Shown one piece after another: positions 6,827-12,499 of a stretch of DNA of 12,517 bases (position 1 is its first letter; the number at the start of each line of letters is the position of its first letter). The notes under the pieces were generated by a model. The model did not search any database, was not told the DNA's origin, and worked only from the letters and a program-made list of their open reading frames with translations. Where the stretch lies: the NCBI GenBank assembly GCA_023418475.1, contig JAEZZO010000043.1, positions 1 to 12,517 of the forward strand, written 5' to 3'. Position numbers and translations under genes: made by a program. Source of the DNA: Bacillota bacterium. GTDB lineage: Bacteria > Bacillota > Clostridia > Lachnospirales > Lachnospiraceae.

Positions 6827-6831
6827 CCTCC
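6827..6831 (-). promoter_or_regulatory. Shine-Dalgarno site pointing to an ATT codon
   Basis: GGAGG with an 8-base spacer leads to ATT at 6816-6818, the first codon of the open frame of the 178-aa protein. No ATG, GTG or TTG in the coding frame lies at a suitable distance. A TTG 4 bases after the site is in another frame and gives only eight codons. This site decides the probable original start. Confidence 0.5.
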
Positions 6832-6838
6832 AATACAT

Positions 6839-6862
6839 AAATTTTCTACTTCACATTCTAAA
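6839..6862 (-). repeat. Pre-gene motif shared with 1862-1882
   Basis: AAATTTTCT-ACT-TCACATTCTAAA (plus-strand spelling, hyphens mark the 3-bp insertion) is the second copy of the block upstream of the 338-aa gene. It sits at the same distance from the ribosome binding site, differing by one substitution and the 3-bp insertion. The rest of the gap 6863-6945 holds nothing I can name. Confidence 0.3.
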
Positions 6863-6945
6863 TCAGTTACGACATATCAATATCATCGAATGACCTATGC
6901 TAAAGAGAATAGAAACACCAATTTTTCTTGTTATATATGTAATCT

Positions 6946-7521
6946 TCATAACATTCGTTTGTTATACTCGTCGGCAAGAATAGCATAATTAACTTTATCG
7001 AACAAACCGTTATTACATTTCAGTGCTTGCCGCATTGTGCCTTCATAAGTCATTCCGCATTTCTGCATTACTTTCCCGGAAGCCGGATTATCGCTTGCAT
7101 GATTAGCATAAATTCGATTAAGACCTATTTCGTTAAAAGAGAAATCAATAATTGCTTTTACAGCTTCCGTCATAAGCCCTTGATTCCACCAATCTCGTCC
7201 AAGCTCATATGCTAACTCAATTTGACTTATATCGTCATCAGGATGCATTCCAAAAAACCTGCCAATCACCTCACCTGAAGCTTTGAGTTGAATCGCCCAA
7301 CTGTATCGATTCGGTCTGTCGTAAGCACCAAGCCATTTATCTGTAAACATCTCAGCAACATCTATAACATCCTCTATACGGTGCATAGGCTTATAATTTG
7401 TCCACTTCCAAACCTCAAAATTGCTCCAGCAATTATAATAAATTTGTTCAAGGTCATCTATAGTAAATCGTCGCAGAATAAGCCGCTCGGTTTCAAGCAT
7501 TATCGTACCTTTATGGGTCAT
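6946..7521 (-). CDS. GNAT acetyltransferase, RimJ/RimL type
   Basis: This 191-aa GCN5-related N-acetyltransferase is of the Acetyltransf_3 (RimJ/RimL-like) class, transferring acetyl from acetyl-CoA to an amine. It opens with the class signature LETERLILRRFTIDDLEQIY. The core has the strand VIGRFFG, ELAYELGRDWWNQGLMTEAVKAIIDF (the acetyl-CoA pyrophosphate loop and helix), and NRIYANHASDNPASGKVMQKCGMTYEGTMRQ. Start 7521 is chosen for GGAG 9 bases upstream; the Met at 7500 (MLETERL) with AAAGG upstream is a close alternative. Members acetylate ribosomal protein N-termini or small molecules, and the target here is unknown. It is intact, with 36 bp to the broken aminoglycoside acetyltransferase gene. 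Confidence 0.85.
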   Translation of the reverse strand: MTHKGTIMLETERLILRRFTIDDLEQIYYNCWSNFEVWKWTNYKPMHRIEDVIDVAEMFTDKWLGAYDRPNRYSWAIQLKASGEVIGRFFGMHPDDDISQIELAYELGRDWWNQGLMTEAVKAIIDFSFNEIGLNRIYANHASDNPASGKVMQKCGMTYEGTMRQALKCNNGLFDKVNYAILADEYNKRML

Positions 7522-7557
7522 AATATAAAGCTCCTTTATCATAAAATTATTTATGTT

Positions 7558-7997
7558 CTATACAGATAAATTTTTCTTAAAGCAGATAATTCTATTTGCC
7601 TCCTCAAAGCCAAGGTGTAAATGAAATTTTAGGCTTTCCGTATTATTTAGTTCACAATCACTTGCAAATTCAATGTAGCCTTTATTTTTTGCCCATTCTT
7701 CACATTGAAGAACAAGCTTCTTTCCAATACCTCTTTTACGGTACTCATCTTTTACAAAAATCCCTTCCAAATATCCAACGGGACTACTATCCGTTCCTTC
7801 AACATAATCATTTCGTAAACTGCACTGTGCGAATCCAACCGGCATTGTTTCGCTGTAACAAATAAAAACTGCTCTTTTATCTGAAACTATAATTCCAACA
7901 TTTCTTTTTCTAAATCATTAATTTCATTATCTGGCCATAGTAACATAGCTAATTCTGCTATAATTCCGCTATCATCAGCTTCTGCTTGCTTTATCAT
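7558..7997 (-). pseudogene. Aminoglycoside 6'-N-acetyltransferase AAC(6')-I-like, frameshifted
   Basis: This is a GNAT of the AAC(6')-I type, whose family members acetylate the 6'-amino group of aminoglycosides using acetyl-CoA. The 3' frame holds MPVGFAQCSLRNDYVEGTDS followed by SSPVGYLEGIFVKDEYRKRGIGKKL, EFASDCELNNTESLKFHLHLGF and the C-terminus. The DYVxG-SSPVxxLEGI block, the RxxGIG acetyl-CoA loop and ASD-N-S-H-LGF are hallmarks of this group. The 5' part lies in another frame from ATG 7997 (AGGAGGG 8 bases upstream), reading MIKQAEADDSGIIAELAMLL, then WPDNEINDLEKEMLEL, and a stop at 7887. Adding one base near 7890 joins MLEF to IVSDKRAVFICYSETMPVGF, giving a full-length enzyme of about 146 aa. 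As it stands it should be inactive, so no resistance is predicted. Confidence 0.75.
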
Positions 7998-8046
7998 GAA
8001 ACATACCCTCCTCTCAAATACCCTTGTATTGTCCCAAGCATTTTTT

Positions 8047-8961
8047 CTAAAAAGCATTATCTAAACCGATATATAAAAACGATGTTCTTGGCTCAATCGA
8101 AACACCATTCCAAGTGTTTTCCATACCTATATCAAATGGTGTTATATTCTGATAATGTCCCTCCATACCAGTAATCTGAATATTCATGTTATTGTCAATC
8201 GTTACAAAAACATGAAATGCCTCATGGTAAAGAATCAGATTCTTCAAGCTGGGATATTGATTATGTAATTCTTCACTATAATTAAAGGTTTCTTTTATTC
8301 CCTGCCAGATATATGACATTGAATTCAAGGTATAATAATGAATCCCATTGATAATTTTCACATCGTCCCCGTGGTCATGACCATTCATACAGAGTAAAAC
8401 TCTCTTCCCGCTACTATTTCTTTTCTCAAGAATTTCCCTGATTTCTTGCCGATTAGATATTCCACGTTTCATAAAGTCATTTGAAAGACTTTGATGAGTT
8501 AATATCACATAATAATACTGTTCCTCTATCAACTCATTTTTCAGCCACTCTATTTCTTCCGTAGGAATATAAGGATACTCTCCATTTGTCCGTTCGTAAT
8601 TACGTTTACAGTAAGGCTCACATCTATCGGGAGTTTTGATGTAGTTCGCATCAAGAACAATGAATTTAACGTTTCCATATACAAAAGAATAATAATTGTT
8701 TTTCATCTCGAAGAATTCAAGCACAGTATCAATTGAATAAGTATCCGAATTATGATTTCCAACATTAAAGAAACATGGGACTCCTACTTCTTTCAATTCC
8801 GAAATCAAATGCTTATTCGCATCTGTTGGATGGCATAAATCTCCAAGTTCAATAATAAAATCTATCTTTTCTTCTTTTACCGAATTTATAAACTCATGCA
8901 ATCGCCTGTCTCCGTCATGTATAACATCGTAGTGTAAATCCGTAAAAACTGCAAATTTCAT
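8047..8961 (-). CDS. Metallophosphoesterase (calcineurin-like)
   Basis: This 304-aa enzyme of the calcineurin-like metallophosphoesterase superfamily carries the full set of metal ligands: D8-x-H10 (FTDLH), GDLCH with Asp41, GNHN with Asn69 and His70, LTHQ with His156, and NGHDH with His195 and His197. The start at 8961 has GAGGTGG 7 bases upstream; the 13 residues before it (from 9000) are unlike the family and overlap the preceding Nudix gene. There is no signal peptide, so it is probably cytoplasmic. Family members hydrolyse phosphomonoesters or diesters including cyclic nucleotides; no specific substrate can be assigned. It is intact and only 23 bp from the upstream Nudix gene, suggesting cotranscription. 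Confidence 0.87.
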   Translation of the reverse strand: MKFAVFTDLHYDVIHDGDRRLHEFINSVKEEKIDFIIELGDLCHPTDANKHLISELKEVGVPCFFNVGNHNSDTYSIDTVLEFFEMKNNYYSFVYGNVKFIVLDANYIKTPDRCEPYCKRNYERTNGEYPYIPTEEIEWLKNELIEEQYYYVILTHQSLSNDFMKRGISNRQEIREILEKRNSSGKRVLLCMNGHDHGDDVKIINGIHYYTLNSMSYIWQGIKETFNYSEELHNQYPSLKNLILYHEAFHVFVTIDNNMNIQITGMEGHYQNITPFDIGMENTWNGVSIEPRTSFLYIGLDNAF

Positions 8962-8984
8962 ATGTAGACCACCTCGTATACTCA

Positions 8985-9504
8985 TTATGATTGATGGCAT
9001 CCGTATTGTTTTCGAATATCAAAGAACAGCTGTATTAAACTTGGGTAATATGGTATGAATTCGTCGCGTTCTATCATCAAAAGTATTTCTTCTTTTGAAG
9101 CCCACTTAACATTTTGAACCTCTTCATACTGCAAGGATAGCTTAGAGATATCAACATCTTTTTCCATCAGATAAACATCATCAAATCCGTTGCGAAAGTT
9201 TATAGTTATGTGAGGTCTAATATCTTTTAAATCCAGCCTTAATCCAATTTCTTCAAACAATTTCTCTTTCAGCGGCAGACTGACTTGTATCACCCTTTGT
9301 AGCACTTCCGCCGACAGTGATATCCCACATATTTGGCCATCCTTCTTTAAATGGTTGTCTTTGTTGAATCAGCATTTTGTTATCCGAATTGAAAATACAT
9401 ACATGGATGACTAAATGGTAATTTCCTATATCAAAAGGTTCCCCACGTACCATAGTTTTGTTTGCTTTGTTTCTATTAATATCATATACATCCCAGAACT
9501 CCAT
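8985..9504 (-). pseudogene. Nudix hydrolase (IPP-isomerase-like type), frameshifted within the Nudix box
   Basis: The 5' frame reads MEFWDVYDINRNKANKTMVR, then YHLVIHVCIFNSDNKMLIQQRQ and NMWDITVGGSATKGDTSQSAAERE, and stops at 9253. The rest of the protein, LFEEIGLRLDLKDIRPHITINF to the C-terminus at 8985, is in another frame. Together they give a perfect Nudix box (G-SATKG-D-TSQSAAE-RE-L-F-EE-I-G-L, with Asp in place of the first Glu). The break is one extra A in AGAGAAATTG (9258-9268), inside the catalytic REUxEE motif, so neither piece can be active. The overall pattern is that of the Nudix group related to isopentenyl-diphosphate isomerase, about 172 aa. The start at 9504 follows an unusual 9-G ribosome site; the in-frame Met at 9540 is rejected because it would span that run. 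Confidence 0.8.
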
Positions 9505-9509
9505 ATTTA

Positions 9510-9518
9510 CCCCCCCCC
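9510..9518 (-). promoter_or_regulatory. Nine-G homopolymer in the ribosome-binding position
   Basis: The minus strand has nine consecutive G, then TAAAT, then the ATG of the second Nudix gene, in the place of a normal Shine-Dalgarno site. Such a run is rare in this AT-rich window and is prone to length change by slippage. Confidence 0.45.
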
Positions 9519-9556
9519 AAATAAACTTTAGTTTTTGCATATAACCGGATGACTGA

Positions 9557-9649
9557 CTATAAACAATAAAAACTTCTCTTAAGTATAAAGTCCATCCGTT
9601 TACTGTGCTTTACACTGACAATGTCATCATTGATTGAAATATTAATCAT
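9557..9649 (-). CDS. Possible 30-aa small ORF or gene remnant
   Basis: ATG 9649 has GAGG 7 bases upstream and reads MINISINDDIVSVKHSKRMD then FILKRSFYCL to a stop. I do not recognise it. The good ribosome site and the protein-like opening suggest a real small gene or the surviving 5' end of a longer one, but its length alone gives no support. Confidence 0.25.
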   Translation of the reverse strand: MINISINDDIVSVKHSKRMDFILKRSFYCL

Positions 9650-10165
9650 AAATCATCCTCACACGTACATTATCCTTCTAATTTATTTCCATTTTACACC
9701 ATCATTCCAGTATTTTCTATCACTATTTTCTAGTACATTAAAGGGGATGAGACATGAGGTTTTTACTGCAACTCACATCTAAGAATACCATTCTATGAAG
9801 TTACAAGGTTTTCAAAATTCGAAGAATTTTCTATTTCCATCATGTCAATGAGGGAACCAAGGACAAGAGTCTCCTATTGTCTGATGCTTGCCAAGAAAAA
9901 AACGTATTTTTTCGAATTTAATTACAATTAATTTGAAATTAAATTCCGGCGATTTTTATATTCTAATTTGCAATTCCAGGTGATTTTTAGCTGTTTTCTG
10001 CTTCATCATTTCAGTCCATCCATAATTTTTATAATATAGAATTTGTAAAATCAATATAATAAAAGATTCTGCTATCACCGTATCATGTAATTTATTTATG
10101 AAAGAACGGGGTTCCCCAGAATATCTCCCGTTTTCTCAGAATAATTCCAGGTCTTTATTAAAAAA
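9650..10165. other. Non-coding region with hairpins, no supported gene
   Basis: About 500 bases with stop codons in all frames. It includes an inverted repeat AAAATTC-GAA-GAATTTT (9814-9830), a longer one with arms GAATTTAATT (9914-9923) and AATTAAATTC (9937-9946), the short palindrome GGGGTTCCCC (10108-10117) and AACGGG/CCCGTT arms (10105-10110, 10127-10132). A short open stretch on the minus strand near 9790-9870 (TLVLGSLIDMMEIENSSNFE) looks protein-like but has no start or ribosome site. I see no convincing promoter for the gene row here. Confidence 0.45.
9942..10152 (+). repeat. Dispersed direct repeat AATTCCRGGYGATTTTTA (three copies)
   Basis: Copies lie at 9942-9958 (AATTCCGGCGATTTTTA), 9972-9989 (AATTCCAGGTGATTTTTA) and a shorter one at 10143-10152 (AATTCCAGGT). 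The first two are 30 bases apart, similar to the spacing of the dyad array that begins at 10166. Weaker relatives occur at about 10385 (GATTTCAGCTGATTAG) and 10521 (AATTTCAGCGAATTAG), so the motif brackets the dyad array. Confidence 0.4.
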
Positions 10166-10377
10166 GTATCAGTTACTGCGGTATTTCATAAAAAGTATCA
10201 ACATATCTGGTATTGTTTTTTATAAAAAGTATCACCGTAGATGGTATTATTTCAAAAAATAAAGTACCACTGTAGATGGTATAAAATCTATAAAAAGTAC
10301 CACCTACTTGATACTTTTACAGAAAGGTACCAGCTATATTAGTATCTTTTTTCATAATGCACCAGCTATATTGATAC
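10166..10377. repeat. Array of seven dyad-symmetric repeats, GTAYCA-N6/7-TGRTAY
   Basis: Seven 18-19-bp dyads start at 10166, 10195, 10229, 10264, 10297, 10327 and 10359, spaced 29-35 bp (mean about 32, close to three helical turns). Units 1-4 are GTAYCA-N7-(T/C)GGTAT on the plus strand and are mostly preceded by A-tracts. Unit 5 (GTACCA-CCTACT-TGATAC) and unit 7 (GCACCA-N7-TGATAC) read as the reverse orientation, and unit 6 is intermediate. Units 3 and 4 share the loop (C/T)GTAGA; units 6 and 7 share GCTATAT. In RNA, units 1-4 on the plus strand and units 5 and 7 on the minus strand pair fully if G-U is allowed. Arms are kept while loops vary, so it is not a CRISPR. Possible roles are a protein-binding (operator, centromere or iteron-like) array or serial RNA hairpins. 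Confidence 0.7.
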
Positions 10378-10432
10378 CTTTATGATTTCAGCTGATTAGC
10401 CTAATAGCTTACTGAACGGATTTCTCTTAAAC

Positions 10433-10467
10433 AAAAAACCTACCAACTGGTTTAAAAGTTGATAGGT
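10433..10467 (-). terminator. Intrinsic terminator downstream of the MerR gene
   Basis: On the minus strand ACCTATCAAC (10467-10458), a 10-base loop, GTTGGTAGGT (10447-10438) and then six T (10438-10433) form a canonical rho-independent terminator with one G-U pair in the stem. It lies about 114 bp after the MerR stop and would separate that gene from the dyad array and gene row. Confidence 0.7.
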
Positions 10468-10580
10468 CAATTTTCACTTTCCAATTTAATACATTCTCTT
10501 TTCAATACTTAAAAAAACAGAAATTTCAGCGAATTAGTTATTCAACGCTGCCTGTACGTCCCTCAATGAGTAGCTATAAA

Positions 10581-11262
10581 TCACGTGAATATTTCATAAT
10601 ACACTTCAGCACTCATATCGCTGTTATATACTTCAAATGCTTTGCCTGTTAACCTCAGTTTCCGATTTTCTGCATATTCTATAATTTTCTGGTGAGCGTT
10701 ACCGATAGACGAAAAGCCTGATGTATGCATTGTATATATACAAGATGCAGGCGGTTCTTCTACACATAGTTGTGGCAGCAATTCTGAAGTAATAACTGGA
10801 AGGCATGTTTCCATAGTGAAGTTTCCACTTTCATCAAACAAAAAATTATATCTAACATAATGTGAACCCGCAATAATTAATCCATTCCGAGTAGCTATTT
10901 CATGCAATTTACCAATAGACATCCCCAAATACTCAAGTTCAATATTTTCCTTTCTGGTTATTACCTGTTTTTGTTCAAATATTTTGCTCTCTACTATCTC
11001 ATACTGCCTAGGAATTTCGGTTGTATGACCTGACATATACTTATCTAATTGCATTTTTATACTTTTAGCAGTCTGTATTTCATTCTCAAGCCTAATATTT
11101 CTCTCAGCTAGTACTATCTTTTCATCAACTTTTCCAGTTATAATTTGTTTAATCTCCGTTAAAGATAGTCCGTATCTTCTATATTCTTTTATACGATTAA
11201 GTTCATTCAACTGTTCTTCACAATAATACCTATAACCATTTTTTTCACTTATTTGGTTAGGG
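10581..11262 (-). pseudogene. MerR-family regulator, 5' end removed by IS insertion
   Basis: The open frame from the IS junction reads PNQISEKNGYRYYCEEQLNEL then NRIKEYRRYGLSLTEIKQII. NGYRYY is the wing after the MerR helix-turn-helix, and the following helices and the coiled coil (about LAERNIRLENEIQTAKSIKM) are the usual dimerisation region. The C-terminal roughly 130 residues (from about YEIVESKIFEQKQ) resemble the GyrI-like effector-binding domain of BmrR-type activators. The first 25-35 residues, the DNA-recognition helix-turn-helix, are missing because the complete IS begins at 11263. A TTG at 11210 could restart translation but would give a protein without a DNA-binding domain. The gene was probably intact before the insertion, since its remaining frame has no other lesion. 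It ends before an intrinsic terminator. Confidence 0.75.
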
Positions 11263-11302
11263 TGCAGTGGTCAAGCTTAATTGTAACACTTTGACCTAAA
11301 AG
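11263..11302 (+). repeat. IS terminal inverted repeat, orfB end
   Basis: TGCAGTGGTCAAGCTTAATT, continuing TGTAACACTTTGACCTAAAAG, is the inverted counterpart of 12478-12517. It overlaps the last codons of orfB, as is usual in compact IS3 elements. Confidence 0.7.
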
Positions 11303-12164
11303 TTTTTGTGTTATTTCGAGCTTCATATGGAGTGAGTCCGTCGTTATACGAGTGAGGGCGAACATGGTTGTACCACACATAAGCAAAGTACTCCACTGCC
11401 TGCTTTATTTCATCATCAGTATGATAATAGTGATGATGGATTAATTCATTTTTTAACGTATTAAAATATCTTTCCATAGGAGCATTATCAAAAGGACATC
11501 CTGCTTTACTCATACTTTGAATTATGCCCATTTCTCGGCAGTAATTTATAAACTCCTTGGATGTATATTGTGACCCTTGGTCGCTATGCAATATTAACTG
11601 AATTCCTAGATTTCCTTGAGAATCCAAAGCCTTTTTTAAAGTCTGAACGGCGAGGGTGCTTGTTATTTCTTTCCCCGTTATACTAGCGATAACAGAGCGG
11701 TCGTATAGGTCTATAATTGAGCAGTTGTAACGTTTACGTCCATCTGTTAAAAATAAATATGTAAAGTCTGTACACCAGATTTTGTTCGGCATATCGGTAG
11801 TAAATTCCTGCTTCACCAGATTGGGAAATATCTCGTGTGCCTTGCCTTTAACATATCCTGGCTTCTTTCGTTTTACAATAGAGGTAAGACCAAGTTCTTT
11901 ATTCATATAACGATGCACAGTAGTTTTACTTAGCTTGATGCCATTACGAATGAGAAAGATTCTCATATTTCGGTGTCCAAGACGACCTTCTGTTTCATGA
12001 TAGATTTTTTTAATGGTATCAAAAGTATTTTGCTTTTGTGTATAATAATAAGACTTTCTGTTTTTAAGAAAGTTGTAATAAGCATTGGGAGATAGCATGA
12101 ATTTATTGAGAAGCCATCTAAGTCCAAATTTTTTCATATTATTTTGGATAAATCGATAAACCAT
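11277..12164 (-). CDS. IS3-family transposase OrfB (DDE integrase domain)
   Basis: This 295-aa catalytic part of an IS3-type transposase carries out strand transfer of the element. An N-terminal HTH_21-like region (RLGHRNMRIFLIRNGIKLSK, residues 61-80) precedes the rve integrase core with the DD(35)E triad: Asp133 in WCTDFTYL, Asp195 in HSDQGSQYTS, Glu231 in DNAPMERYFNTLK. The C-terminal YVWYNHVRPHSYNDGLTPYEAR is the usual end motif. Its ATG overlaps the orfA stop (TAATG), and the frame is also open upstream as far as the A7 tract, so the active product is probably an OrfAB fusion made by -1 frameshifting. Confidence 0.93.
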   Translation of the reverse strand: MVYRFIQNNMKKFGLRWLLNKFMLSPNAYYNFLKNRKSYYYTQKQNTFDTIKKIYHETEGRLGHRNMRIFLIRNGIKLSKTTVHRYMNKELGLTSIVKRKKPGYVKGKAHEIFPNLVKQEFTTDMPNKIWCTDFTYLFLTDGRKRYNCSIIDLYDRSVIASITGKEITSTLAVQTLKKALDSQGNLGIQLILHSDQGSQYTSKEFINYCREMGIIQSMSKAGCPFDNAPMERYFNTLKNELIHHHYYHTDDEIKQAVEYFAYVWYNHVRPHSYNDGLTPYEARNNTKTFRSKCYN

Positions 12165-12445
12165 TAATCGATTTCCTTCGCAAAGAATGCCGCTGCTTTT
12201 TTTAAGAATTGATTCTCCTTTTGCATTTCTTCTAGCTGTTTACGGAGCCTGCGGTTTTCCTGCATAAAACTATGTTCTGTTTTGGTTTCTTGATTGGTTT
12301 GGCATTCTTCACGGTAATTTCTAACCCATATAGATATGCTAGCTTTAGATACTCCGTATTCATCAGCTAAACTGCTAAGGGTACGCCCTTCTTCTATATG
12401 AAGACGGACAATGTTTTTCTTAAATTCTGGTTCAAAAATTTTCAT
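12164..12445 (-). CDS. IS3-family transposase OrfA (helix-turn-helix and leucine zipper)
   Basis: This 93-aa DNA-binding part of the transposase opens MKIFEPEFKKNIVRLHIEEG, with the helix-turn-helix LSSLADEYGVSKASISIWVR at residues 23-42. The coiled coil (ENRRLRKQLEEMQKENQFLK, about 63-82) multimerises the protein. The start is supported by AAAGAGG 7 bases upstream. It differs from the OrfA at the left window edge. Alone, OrfA of this family binds the IS ends and can act as a transposition inhibitor. Confidence 0.92.
   Translation of the reverse strand: MKIFEPEFKKNIVRLHIEEGRTLSSLADEYGVSKASISIWVRNYREECQTNQETKTEHSFMQENRRLRKQLEEMQKENQFLKKAAAFFAKEID
12194..12206 (-). promoter_or_regulatory. Programmed -1 frameshift site of the IS
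   Basis: The minus strand has TTA-AAA-AAA-GCA in the orfA frame, with A7 at 12203-12197 followed by G. This is the A-tract slippery type known in IS3 elements. A -1 slip gives a frame that is open through to OrfB (reading ...SSGILCEGNRLMVYRF). Confidence 0.6.
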
Positions 12446-12464
12446 GTGGTTACCTCTTTCCTTG

Positions 12465-12499
12465 ATAGATATTATATCTATTAGGTTGAGGTGTTACAA
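12465..12499 (-). promoter_or_regulatory. IS promoter with a palindrome over the -10 box
   Basis: On the minus strand TTGTAA (12499-12494), 17 bp, then TATAAT (12476-12471) form a near-consensus sigma-70-type promoter; the -35 lies inside the terminal repeat. A 17-bp palindrome ATAGATAT-T-ATATCTAT (12465-12481) covers the -10 box and could be an autoregulatory operator. Transcripts would run through orfAB toward the MerR remnant. Confidence 0.6.

Noticed and set aside
8962..9000. Upstream start of the metallophosphoesterase
   Set aside because: It overlaps the Nudix 3' end and adds 13 residues before the family's normal MKFAVFTDLH start, which has its own strong ribosome site.
9505..9540. 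Start of the second Nudix gene at the Met at 9540
   Set aside because: It would translate through the G9 run; homologue-like sequence begins at the Met at 9504.
10016..10055. Minus-strand promoter TTGATT / TATAAA
   Set aside because: The spacer is only 15 bp and the region is so AT-rich that such matches are expected by chance.
10166..10377. CRISPR array
   Set aside because: Conserved parts are only 6-base arms, loops and inter-unit lengths vary (29-35 bp), orientation changes within the array, and no cas gene is present.
10390..10470. Small minus-strand peptide (NQLVGFLFKRNPFSKLLG)
   Set aside because: It overlaps the terminator hairpin, has only a weak ribosome site, and its upstream frame is closed; no family is recognised.
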